In this document: piece after piece, positions 16,287-23,204 of the stretch
Layout of the letters: each line of letters starts with the position of its first letter
How positions within the stretch are numbered: position 1 is the stretch's first letter
From: Micavibrio sp. UBA5572
Lineage (GTDB): Bacteria; Pseudomonadota; Alphaproteobacteria; Micavibrionales; Micavibrionaceae
Direction of reading: 5' to 3'
NCBI GenBank assembly: GCA_002425415.1
Contig: DIMG01000011.1
Coordinates: forward strand, 1-25,064
DNA: 25,064 nt
Made by a program: the position numbers and the translations under genes
Notes under the pieces: model-generated
Told to the model about the DNA's origin: nothing
Database searches by the model: none
Seen by the model: the letters and a program-made list of their open reading frames with translations, nothing else

Positions 16287-17874
16287 TTTTTTCCAGACCT
16301 AGATCTTGAGCGTATTCCTGATTCAAATCGTGGATTTTATTTTTAAAGCGCCTGAGTTCTTTGCCTTTCAAGGAATTATCAACGATCATTTTGACGGATT
16401 TAGGATTGACCTGTACGCCGTTTACCAAAACTTCATAGTGAAGATGCGCGCCGGTCGAGCGACCTGTTGTCCCAACGTATCCGATTAATTGTCCTTGTTT
16501 GACGCGTACACCCGGATGAATACCTTTTGCATAGCCATTCAAGTGGGCGTAAGCCGTCGAAAGTTTTGAATTGTGACGAATGCGGATGTAATTTCCAAAG
16601 GAGCTGAACCGTGATGCGCGTTCGATGACACCGTCTCCGGCTGCGTAGATTTTTGTTCCTGTCGGTGCAGCAAAATCAACGCCTTTGTGCATTTTGGTAT
16701 ATCCAAGCACAGGGTGACGTCGCATACCAAAACCTGAAGACATCCGTCCATAAGCCACAGGAGTTCTCATCAAGCCTGCGGATTTTCTAATGCTTTTACC
16801 ATCTTCGGTAAAGTAGTCTACTTGGCCATCTAGTGTTTCATAGCGATAGAATGCATATTGTTTTTCGCCCAATGTCATGCGAGCAAAAATAACATCGCCT
16901 GTTTTTGCAAGATAACCATCATTGGTACGATATGAATCATACAGGACTTCCATTTTATCACCTTGATGAATATCGCGCTGGAAGTCGATCGCGTAAGAAA
17001 ACAAGCTGATTGTATTGGCGGTGATACGATCCGGTAAATCAGCTTTGTCTGCAGAGCCATAAACCGATCCATCTATTGAGACCTGACGGGCTTCCCGTTT
17101 TTTGGCAACTTGTTTTTCGTCAATTTTTGAAGAAATGTCGCCATCGTCTTCACGATAGACTTCAATTGTGCGTAATGGATCAGGCGCAAAAGACATTTTA
17201 GCGAATTGGTATCCTGATTCGGTATCTGCAGGTTCAAGGGTCAACGAAAACTGTTGTCCAGGCTTTAATCCGCGCAAGTTGTAGTGGCGGCTTATTTCGC
17301 TGATAATCGATTGGCTTTCGTTTCCACCGAGTCCGGCACTCATCAATGCTTCCCCGAAGGTATCGCCTTTTGCGATTTCAATGGTTTTTTCTTGAGCTGC
17401 GGGACTGGCGCTTTCTGTCTCTGCGACCATCTCGACTGTTTTTAAAACTTCACGGTCACGACGAATTTGTCCTGTACCATCACGGAAGTGATCCAGCGCA
17501 GAAAGGATTGCCCCGTTTTTGTTTCCAGAAGCTTGTGGCATCATCATGGATAAGATGTGATCGGCAGTTTCTGCTGAAGGCTGGGTATTTTCTAGCGCGG
17601 CCATAAATGTTTCATCGGCGGTTTGAATTTTTTGAGGGCCGATATTCCCGCTAGCATATAACCCAATAGTCAGAGCCAATCCTGCAGTTCCACTCACCAA
17701 ATAGCGCAATCGTAAGCGATTGCCGCGCGTGAAAACATGACGTTTTTTGAGGTGCAAGGTATTGATCGTCAGTTCAATGGAGTTCTGGAAAAATCGATTT
17801 GCCCTGTAAACAAAGTTACGGGCTAGTAAGGTGTGGCTCTGGTAAGCCAATGTGGTTGCGGGTTGTGATGTCAT
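16264..17874 (-). CDS. M23 family peptidoglycan DD-endopeptidase (MepM/ShyA-like)
   Basis: A 536-residue envelope-anchored metallopeptidase that would cut peptide crosslinks of the cell wall during growth. A basic cytoplasmic N terminus is followed by one membrane segment (about 58-76). A LysM/OapA-like region (about 163-213, including KGDTFGEALMSAGL and LKPGQQFSLTL) comes next. The C-terminal M23 domain has HKGVDFAAP (His396, Asp400), YAHLNG (His444) and the HLHYE motif (His477, His479), so the zinc site is complete. The overall plan matches MepM/YebA and ShyA. The start ATG is at 17872-17874. The last 23 bases lie antisense to the end of the CxxC-rich gene. The C-terminal tail after the M23 domain is highly charged. 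Confidence 0.93.
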   Translation of the reverse strand: MTSQPATTLAYQSHTLLARNFVYRANRFFQNSIELTINTLHLKKRHVFTRGNRLRLRYLVSGTAGLALTIGLYASGNIGPQKIQTADETFMAALENTQPSAETADHILSMMMPQASGNKNGAILSALDHFRDGTGQIRRDREVLKTVEMVAETESASPAAQEKTIEIAKGDTFGEALMSAGLGGNESQSIISEISRHYNLRGLKPGQQFSLTLEPADTESGYQFAKMSFAPDPLRTIEVYREDDGDISSKIDEKQVAKKREARQVSIDGSVYGSADKADLPDRITANTISLFSYAIDFQRDIHQGDKMEVLYDSYRTNDGYLAKTGDVIFARMTLGEKQYAFYRYETLDGQVDYFTEDGKSIRKSAGLMRTPVAYGRMSSGFGMRRHPVLGYTKMHKGVDFAAPTGTKIYAAGDGVIERASRFSSFGNYIRIRHNSKLSTAYAHLNGYAKGIHPGVRVKQGQLIGYVGTTGRSTGAHLHYEVLVNGVQVNPKSVKMIVDNSLKGKELRRFKNKIHDLNQEYAQDLGLEKIKLASNE

Positions 17875-18138
17875 GAGATGGGTTTTAGATCGTGATATCC
17901 GTTTCGAATAGTGTGACCAATTTATTTTCTCTCGTTTAGCTTCTATTTTTGTAGTCTTTAATTCAGCTTGATAGTCGTAGCATTATTATTGTTCTGTTCC
18001 AACAAGCTGTTGTTATTTACCCACATTCTCTTTTCTTTTGGTTTCACGCCGAAGAAGTAAAAATGTGCGCCAGTAGAGCTAACCGAGTTCGCGAACGGAG
18101 TCAATCCCTCCTTATGCCTTTAAATTCCATAATGCCAC
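17875..18138. other. Intergenic region between the M23 gene and ialB
   Basis: This 264-bp gap holds a 48-codon open frame on the minus strand (17958-18104), listed separately, and the 10-bp palindrome GTTCGCGAAC (18088-18097). No clear terminator was found for ialB. Confidence 0.4.
17958..18104 (-). CDS. Possible 48-residue small ORF or conserved intergenic element
   Basis: An open frame runs from TTG (18102-18104) to TAA (17958-17960). The first residues read MTPFANSVSSTGAHFYFFGV, and the end is Asn-rich. AAGGAGGG lies immediately before the TTG, only about two bases away, which is too close for normal initiation. No ATG precedes the internal Met. The plus strand is also free of stops through this interval, so the open frame may reflect a conserved DNA element rather than a protein. 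The frame is more G/C-rich at its 5' end, around the palindrome GTTCGCGAAC, than elsewhere in the gap. No function can be given, and coding status is doubtful. Confidence 0.25.
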   Translation of the reverse strand: MTPFANSVSSTGAHFYFFGVKPKEKRMWVNNNSLLEQNNNNATTIKLN

Positions 18139-18675
18139 CTAATGGCCACAGGCTTTGCTAATAGCGGCATAGGCATCGCCTGAACCATTCAAGGAAAACG
18201 TGTCTTTGGTTTTTGTTCCACGAGAGGATATGCCCTCTACGACCATAGTTGATCCCTTCTGGATAGCAGTTGCCAATTTGGCATCCAATGCATCGCTTGG
18301 TGTCCATGCATTTTCGCCTTGACCCGCCAATATAAACGTCTCTCCATTGACGGAAATTTTAACTTCTCCACCTGATTTATAGGTATATCCAGTGATGTAA
18401 CTAAACACATCTTTTGATTTTTCTGCGGGGCGGTGTGTAATCATGGCGTATATATCGCCACGTTTTGTGTACTTCCCTTCGGCCTTTTGTGGTTTTGCTG
18501 ACATAAAACAGACTTGCCCGCCGGATTCTTTGTAGGTGTATGCTTTCCACATTCCAAAGCTTCCGAGTGGGGTCGGGCTTTGAGCGTGGCTTGTTCCCCC
18601 AAAACAGATCAGAGTCAATAAGGCAAGGGTCGTACCCAGCGTAACACGGCGTGCAGCAATTGATTTTTTGGTCAT
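18139..18675 (-). CDS. Invasion-associated locus B (IalB) family periplasmic protein
   Basis: A 178-residue secreted protein of the IalB family, which is widespread in alphaproteobacteria and named after a Bartonella virulence gene; its biochemical role is unsettled. A signal peptide is evident: a basic N terminus, a hydrophobic core TTLALLTLICFGG, and a likely cut after SHA at residue 31. The mature protein has the family features FGMWKAYTYKESGGQVCFMSAKP, YAMITHRPAEKSKDVFSYITGYTYK and FILAGQGENAWT. A Cys near each end (56 and 176) could form a disulfide. The gene is single, with a 264-bp gap downstream and a 347-bp A/T-rich gap upstream. Confidence 0.88.
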   Translation of the reverse strand: MTKKSIAARRVTLGTTLALLTLICFGGTSHAQSPTPLGSFGMWKAYTYKESGGQVCFMSAKPQKAEGKYTKRGDIYAMITHRPAEKSKDVFSYITGYTYKSGGEVKISVNGETFILAGQGENAWTPSDALDAKLATAIQKGSTMVVEGISSRGTKTKDTFSLNGSGDAYAAISKACGH

Positions 18676-19022
18676 GTGTTGTTTCCGTTTTTATTTTCGG
18701 TGTCCGTCAGACGGCAGCAGGAGCTTTAAGTCGACAAGAATGATTTTAATGGATGTGGTCTTGAACTGTGCGAAGCGCACCGACCACCTGATTGCTTTTT
18801 ATTATATACTCAGCTTATTATATACCCTAGCGATTTTGAATGAAAAGCCTAAAAAGTTATAATTTATGACAAATAAAATGGTATTGATAAACTTTATGGA
18901 TAAATACTTAGAAAACGGGAGTGTTTATAATCTTTGGCTCACTGTTTTCTTTGATTTCTTATAATTAATTTACTATCAATAGATGCGTTATCCTATTTGC
19001 TTTATCTGAAAGAGCCATCATT
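18676..19022. other. A/T-rich divergent intergenic region between ialB and pyrD
   Basis: A 347-bp gap with no convincing gene. An 11-bp direct repeat, TTATTATATAC, occurs at 18799-18809 and 18815-18825, a 16-bp period. Two perfect TATAAT hexamers on the plus strand (18926-18931 and 18960-18965) could serve as -10 boxes for pyrD, although neither has a good -35 at 17 bp. AAAGAG at 19007-19012 is the probable ribosome binding site of pyrD. Confidence 0.4.
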
Positions 19023-19964
19023 ATGCCTTCTCCAATTTTGATCTCGACAAAAATAGCCGGTTTCGGTCTTTCTTCATGTTTGTACAACGCTTCGGGGCCT
19101 TTATGCAGTGATGCGGATGAGTTACACGCAATCGGAATAAGCCATGCCGGTGCAGTTTTAAGCAAGAGTGCCACTTTGCAGGAACGGCAAGGCAATGAAG
19201 AACCTCGATATGTTGATACACGCTGGGGCAGTATTAACAGCATGGGATTGCCTAATCAGGGATATGAATTTTATGCCCGATTTTCAGAACAAGCAAAAAC
19301 TTATGATAAGCCTTATTTTATGTCCGTTTCAGGATTAAGCCATGACGACAATCTTCATATTATTAAAGAGATTTCCGGTTTTGAAAATATTGCAGGGATC
19401 GAATTAAATCTTTCCTGTCCTAATGTTCCTGGTAAACCACAAACGGGGTATGATTTCGAGCAAAGTCGCCGCCTTCTTGAAATGGTTTTTACAGAAGTTA
19501 AACAGCCATTGGGCGTGAAGCTCCCTCCTTATTTCGACATGCCGCATTTTGAAATGATGGCCTCTGTCCTCAATGATTTTCCGATTTCTTTTGTCACTTG
19601 CGTGAACAGTATCGGCAATGGTCTGGTTGTTGATCCGGATCTGGAATCGGTTGTCATCAAACCAAAACACGGTTTTGGCGGGATAGGGGGTGACTTTATC
19701 AAGCCTACGGCGCTTGCCAATGTCCGCCAATTTTATACTTTGCTGGATAAAAGCGTTTCGATTATTGGCTGTGGCGGCGTTAAAACCGGCATGGATGCTT
19801 TTGAACATATTTTATGCGGGGCAAGTGCTGTGCAAATAGGCACCCAATTTATGCGCGAAGGGACAGGTTGTTTTGAACGCGTCGCCAATGAACTTACCGA
19901 TATTATGCGTAGCAAAGGGTATCCTGATCTGGAAAGCTTTAGGGGAAAACTGAAGGATATATAG
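19023..19964 (+). CDS. pyrD: Dihydroorotate dehydrogenase, class 1A (fumarate-dependent type)
   Basis: A 313-residue soluble FMN enzyme oxidising dihydroorotate to orotate in pyrimidine synthesis. It matches the class 1A group (Lactococcus PyrDA, trypanosomatids, yeast Ura1), which uses fumarate as electron acceptor. Evidence is the class 1 loop IELNLSCPNVPGKPQ with the catalytic Cys132 in place of the Ser of class 2 enzymes. Further matches are GVKLPPYFD, CVNSIGNGL, VVIKPKHGFGGIGG, KPTALANVRQFYT, GCGGVKTGMDAFEHILCGA and the ending FRGKLKDI. There is no N-terminal membrane helix as in class 2, and no adjacent pyrK as in class 1B. The ATG at 19023 follows AAAGAG. Most alphaproteobacteria carry class 2, so this gene may be acquired or may supplement a class 2 copy elsewhere. 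Confidence 0.94.
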   Translation: MPSPILISTKIAGFGLSSCLYNASGPLCSDADELHAIGISHAGAVLSKSATLQERQGNEEPRYVDTRWGSINSMGLPNQGYEFYARFSEQAKTYDKPYFMSVSGLSHDDNLHIIKEISGFENIAGIELNLSCPNVPGKPQTGYDFEQSRRLLEMVFTEVKQPLGVKLPPYFDMPHFEMMASVLNDFPISFVTCVNSIGNGLVVDPDLESVVIKPKHGFGGIGGDFIKPTALANVRQFYTLLDKSVSIIGCGGVKTGMDAFEHILCGASAVQIGTQFMREGTGCFERVANELTDIMRSKGYPDLESFRGKLKDI

Positions 19965-20046
19965 CCTGTGTAGGTATTTAATGTCTTTTGGACTGCCCAC
20001 TGCTGTGTGCCTCCGTTTCTCAAATATATTAATTTTTGGGAAAAAC

Positions 20047-20120
20047 TGGAGCGGGTGAAGGGAATCGAACCCTCGTGGCCAGCTTGGAAGGCTGGAGCTT
20101 TACCATTAAGCTACACCCGC
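20047..20120 (-). tRNA. tRNA-Gly (anticodon UCC)
   Basis: A complete cloverleaf reads on the minus strand. The acceptor arms are GCGGGTG / CACCCGC with discriminator T and an encoded CCA. The D arm is GCTT...AAGC. The anticodon arm is CCAGC-CTTCCAA-GCTGG, giving anticodon TCC, and the T arm contains GGTTCGATTCC. Total length is 74 with CCA. A run of five T follows almost directly (20041-20045 read on the minus strand) and probably ends transcription. It sits alone between two plus-strand genes. Confidence 0.97.
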
Positions 20121-20135
20121 GCTCGGTAGAAAAGG

Positions 20136-20165
20136 GTTTTAGCCCAATTTGGTCTTAGAAATCAA
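20136..20165 (-). promoter_or_regulatory. Putative promoter of tRNA-Gly
   Basis: The minus strand reads TTGATT (20160-20165), an 18-bp spacer, and TAAAAC (20136-20141). Transcription would begin about eight bases before the mature 5' end at 20120, a normal leader for a tRNA. Confidence 0.4.
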
Positions 20166-20256
20166 GCAACAAAATTTATTGATGTAGAAATTTTCTTTGT
20201 GGCGTCTTGGGGAGATCAATGACGGAAGATTTGTGGATAAGAAAGGCCATGATTGT

Positions 20257-20299
20257 TTGACAATTCATCTTTTGTCATATATATTTTGTCTATGACAAA
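20257..20299 (+). promoter_or_regulatory. Near-consensus promoter with overlapping half-site array; predicted leaderless start
   Basis: A perfect -35 TTGACA (20257-20262), a 17-bp spacer and a -10 TATATT (20280-20285) give the strongest promoter in the window. The start point about seven bases on falls at the A of the ATG (20292), and no Shine-Dalgarno is present, so a leaderless message is predicted. Four related half-sites cover it: TGACAA 20258-20263, TTGTCA 20272-20277, TTGTCT 20286-20291 and TGACAA 20293-20298. They include a perfect 9-bp inverted repeat, TTTGTCATA / TATGACAAA (20271-20279 and 20291-20299), around the -10 box. A repressor bound here would block both polymerase and the start codon. 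Confidence 0.6.
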
Positions 20300-21197
20300 T
20301 ATAGCGAGTATTTATCAACAGGCTAGTACTTATCCGCACGTGACGAGTGACGCCTTTGTTGCGAGTTCTATTATTGAAATTGCAGACGGTGAAGTTTTGC
20401 ACGACCCTAATTTGGCGCGAATGGTGATTGAGCGGGAAGGGACTCCGTTGAGTTTACCAGATTCTTGTTCGGATGTTCCCACTTATAAAGTGGCATTAAA
20501 TCGTGCTGATCCTCAAAAAGTATTTGAGCGCAGAGTTGCAATTATTGGCATCGGTTCGAATTGTTCCCCTGACGTTTTAATTAAAAAATTCCAGAGCGCC
20601 GGAGTAGGGGGAGAATTCCTTATTCTTCAGGCAACTCTTCATGAGAGCGCGGTTGTTCATGGTGCATTTATTGGTGGGAAAGCCACTGTTCCCGCAACGG
20701 TGATGCCCTATAAAGAGACTCATACCGATGTGACTGTTGGTTTTTATACTCCAGAACAGGCTGCGGCTTTGACTGGTACAGAGCCTAATTATGAGTTGCT
20801 GCAGATGAAGAATTCCCTGGCGGTACGTGGCTCTGATGCGGTGTCTGCTTTTGATCCAGGTGCGCTTTTATATGTGAGTGTGTGGGGTGCGTTGACGTTA
20901 GATAAGACATTACCGATTGCTCTACAAGATATTCCATCCCGTACTCAGCTACAAAAAATGAATAGTCCACAGATTATGCAAGAGGTGGCTGAACTTCTAG
21001 GCCGAAGCGGCAACGTTGAGGAGTTTTTTAATTCTATTCCGACTTTGCCCGTGGCGGAGCGTTTAGAGCATATTTTTAATATTCGAAATATGGGACGTGC
21101 ATTGCCCGCGGAATTTGCCGGGACTTGTGTAAAAAAATCCAGTATCGCCGAGCTTTGCTCCCCTGAAAATCCAGCTCCGCATATCCGGTACCTTTGA
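20292..21197 (+). CDS. Hypothetical protein, possibly gamma-glutamylcyclotransferase-like fold
   Basis: A 301-residue protein without a firm family name. Residues 81-100 read RVAIIGIGSNCSPDVLIKKF. This recalls the YGSNL loop of gamma-glutamylcyclotransferase-like proteins and a group of hypothetical proteins with GSNxSPExLxRKF. Further on, VVHGAFIGGKATVPATVMP and the TEPNYELLQM segment (163-172) fit the same hypothetical group. No signal peptide, membrane segment or classical enzyme motif is seen. The frame is open 13 codons further up to a TTG at 20253. The ATG at 20292 is preferred because the TTG lies inside the promoter and the predicted transcription start coincides with this ATG. The fold assignment is weak. 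Confidence 0.75.
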   Translation: MTNIASIYQQASTYPHVTSDAFVASSIIEIADGEVLHDPNLARMVIEREGTPLSLPDSCSDVPTYKVALNRADPQKVFERRVAIIGIGSNCSPDVLIKKFQSAGVGGEFLILQATLHESAVVHGAFIGGKATVPATVMPYKETHTDVTVGFYTPEQAAALTGTEPNYELLQMKNSLAVRGSDAVSAFDPGALLYVSVWGALTLDKTLPIALQDIPSRTQLQKMNSPQIMQEVAELLGRSGNVEEFFNSIPTLPVAERLEHIFNIRNMGRALPAEFAGTCVKKSSIAELCSPENPAPHIRYL

Positions 21198-21253
21198 GCA
21201 ACACCAAGATAACTATTTCTTGATGTTTAAAATATTAGCTGTTCGGTACCTTT
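21186..21253. repeat. Pair of 10-bp direct repeats CGGTACCTTT
   Basis: CGGTACCTTT occurs at 21186-21195, ending in the stop region of the 20292 gene, and again at 21244-21253, just before the end of the ATPase gene. The copies are 58 bp apart. No third copy was seen at the other side of the ATPase gene. It may be chance, or a small scar from recombination at the 3' border of the acquired-looking gene. Confidence 0.35.
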
Positions 21254-21267
21254 ACTGCTACGTGATA

Positions 21268-22782
21268 TCACTCTTCGGTTACCTCAAGTTCACGTGTTAA
21301 ATTAAGTGTAGCAATCTGTTCGCTGAATGACACTAAATCTAACTTTGGAGCTGACCTTATCTTATCTTGTCGATGCTTATCGTCCATTTGCCCCGGCTCA
21401 ACTTGCTGAAAATCTCTGGGATTTGCATTCGGAAACAAGCCAATGTCTAACATATATGCAGAGTAACGAGTTCCATCACTATTCGCCGCGCTAGTGTTAG
21501 AATTAACCAAATGGATAAACCTTAAATCAACAAGCTCTTTGATGGCTTGGTTAATTTGTGGGTACTTTTGTACCTCTGAATTTGACAAAAGAAAAGCATT
21601 CCATCTCCTATTGTCGATAATCTCTGTTCTAATTATGTGTAAATAATGCTCCAAGAGTACATCCTCTTCAGATGCATCCTTTTTCAAGGTATCCATCTTG
21701 TTCTTCACATTTTCAATTGCTTTTTCAATAACGTTCGGCTTTGAAATTGACCTGCCGCTCCCAAATAGAGGCTCCAAAGAAATTAGAAGACTGAAAAAGT
21801 CTCTTGGAACACCGCCGGACGCTAAACATAAAAACCTAAAAGCGTTATCTGTGATGAGGCTGTTATAGTCGACATTCACCCCCGCCTTCTGGTTAACATG
21901 CTCCAAAAGCTGCTTTTTAAAGGAGACGAGGCGGTCAAAATCTTGGAGGCTATAGTCAAGATAAATAGGTTGCGCATCGTGAGGAAGCTCAACCCCCACA
22001 TAACTTTTGTCTTGAGTATACAGCTTGCTTCTATGCTGAATCGTTGCAACCTTGATGTATAAAGGAATATTTTTTGATACACGGTGGAAGAAATCTATAA
22101 AATAGGGCTGCTCATCCTTTCGAATAAAATAGAAATCATCGAGTATTAGAAATATGTCTTTCCCTATATGATGAATCACATCTGAAAAAAGCTCCTTTAT
22201 ATTCGACAAGTCGTTTTTTAAAATGTCGAGTTTATCTACCTTTATACGTTTTGATAGCTCAGTTTCATTAGATGCCTCAAAGGTTCCTTCTCCTTCTCCA
22301 CCTAATAATGTTCCCTTTGCTTTAGCTGTTCCTTTCTTTGAGTTTTTTTCTTTAACCTCTTGGTCGTATGAATCAGGCTGCGAAAGGTGGTGATCTAGCA
22401 ATTTAATTTGCTTTTTGAGCCGCGTTTTTAGTGGGTAAGATTTTTTGAATGAATTATATGAGTACCAAGGATATTTAGAGGCCACTTTAGGGATAAGCTG
22501 TTTAATTATCGCCTTTTGAACCTGAATAATTGAGTTGGGAAAACTAATATCCTTAAAATCTTCTAAATTGACATTGATGCATTCCACTTCAGCGATATCG
22601 CGGAGTGATTTTAGGAGCAATGATTTACCAGAACCGCGTCGTCCAAAAATAATATGATTTTGTTTTATTTTTAATCGACCCATTACTCCCTGTGAATCTA
22701 GATATTCGATAGAAGTCTGCTCGGTGACTCTCATGTTCTCTTCTATAAATCTGAGAACTGTTGTTAAATTTGTATTATTCAT
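21268..22782 (-). CDS. ORC/Cdc6-like AAA ATPase, function unknown
   Basis: A 504-residue P-loop ATPase. Walker A is GRRGSGKS (47-54) and Walker B is IFLILDDF (210-217). A sensor-like KVATIQHR follows near 244. A GGVPRDFFSLL motif matches the sensor-2 helix of ORC/Cdc6-like and related ATPases. The last third, with QINQAIKELVDLRFIHLV, looks like a winged helix. Between the Walker motifs is a charged, Lys/Gly-rich insert (about 140-175), probably a flexible loop. The gene is visibly richer in A/T than its neighbours, stands alone with long flanking gaps, and has only a weak AAGAGA before its ATG (22780-22782). Proteins of this kind are found in bacterial accessory regions, some linked to defence or mobile elements. 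No partner gene is present, so function is open. Confidence 0.8.
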   Translation of the reverse strand: MNNTNLTTVLRFIEENMRVTEQTSIEYLDSQGVMGRLKIKQNHIIFGRRGSGKSLLLKSLRDIAEVECINVNLEDFKDISFPNSIIQVQKAIIKQLIPKVASKYPWYSYNSFKKSYPLKTRLKKQIKLLDHHLSQPDSYDQEVKEKNSKKGTAKAKGTLLGGEGEGTFEASNETELSKRIKVDKLDILKNDLSNIKELFSDVIHHIGKDIFLILDDFYFIRKDEQPYFIDFFHRVSKNIPLYIKVATIQHRSKLYTQDKSYVGVELPHDAQPIYLDYSLQDFDRLVSFKKQLLEHVNQKAGVNVDYNSLITDNAFRFLCLASGGVPRDFFSLLISLEPLFGSGRSISKPNVIEKAIENVKNKMDTLKKDASEEDVLLEHYLHIIRTEIIDNRRWNAFLLSNSEVQKYPQINQAIKELVDLRFIHLVNSNTSAANSDGTRYSAYMLDIGLFPNANPRDFQQVEPGQMDDKHRQDKIRSAPKLDLVSFSEQIATLNLTRELEVTEE

Positions 22783-22988
22783 TTTTATTCTCTTCTAGCA
22801 GTGAGATCGTAAACTGTATGATGGCTCCTCGTATGTGTTTTACGTGTTAATGTTATGTTGCCTTTGAGTAGGCACGCAACTGTTTTCTTAAAGAGAGTGT
22901 TTTCTCCTTAATTTTTTTGTCTGCTCCCTTTTGAAGACCAAACGATCAGAAGCAATGACCGACACTAGTGAAATAGTTTAATCCCCCC

Positions 22989-23017
22989 TTGAGTTTGCGG
23001 TATTTCCCCCCTATAAC
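22989..23017 (+). promoter_or_regulatory. Putative ettA promoter
   Basis: TTGAGT (22989-22994), a 17-bp spacer ending in six C, and TATAAC (23012-23017). Transcription would start near 23024, giving ettA an untranslated leader of about 180 bases. CCCC (23008-23011) and GGGG (23019-23022) bracket the -10 box and could pair in single-stranded DNA. Confidence 0.5.
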
Positions 23018-23086
23018 AGGGGCGTAGTCAGCAGAAAATGTGTGCAAATCCCAGCATTTTGGCCAAAAATTCAAAATTTCTTTAAA

Positions 23087-23108
23087 AAACCTTTTGAAAA
23101 CAAGGCTT
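23087..23108 (-). terminator. Terminator-like hairpin on the minus strand
   Basis: Read on the minus strand, AAGCCTT (23102-23108) pairs with AAGGTTT (23087-23093) through an eight-base loop, with one G-U pair. A run of six T overlaps the end of the stem (23084-23089). It would stop antisense transcription coming from ettA before the ATPase gene. On the plus strand it lies inside the predicted ettA leader. Confidence 0.35.
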
Positions 23109-23204
23109 TAGTGATGTGGTGGTTTGTTTTGTCTGGAAACGGGCAATCTACACAGTTCCTGCACAGGTAAATTTGAAGCAAAAAAATGTAATGGAATCAA
23201 TAAC

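Larger units (their letters stand above)
22783..23204. other. Divergent intergenic region between the ATPase gene and ettA
   Basis: A 422-bp stretch with no supported gene. It contains a probable ettA promoter (22989-23017), a 12-bp palindrome TTTTGGCCAAAA (23057-23068) and a minus-strand terminator-like hairpin (23087-23108). Two six-C tracts (22983-22988 and 23006-23011) flank the promoter spacer. A minus-strand frame of about 38 codons ends just before the ATPase ATG but has no start codon. Confidence 0.5.

Noticed and set aside
18061..18104. A tRNA-like look around CAGTAGAGCTAACCGAGTTC
   Set aside because: It resembles a D-arm fragment on the plus strand, but no acceptor stem, anticodon arm or proper T arm can be folded.
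20253..20291. A TTG start 13 codons upstream for the cyclotransferase-like protein
   Set aside because: This TTG overlaps the promoter and lies upstream of the predicted transcription start.
22790..22910. A minus-strand frame of about 38 codons ending just before the ATPase ATG
   Set aside because: It has no usable start codon in frame and no recognisable protein features.
23124..23204. A 27-codon upstream extension of ettA from TTG
   Set aside because: EttA proteins begin at the MAGYQYVY segment and the extension shows no similarity to the family.
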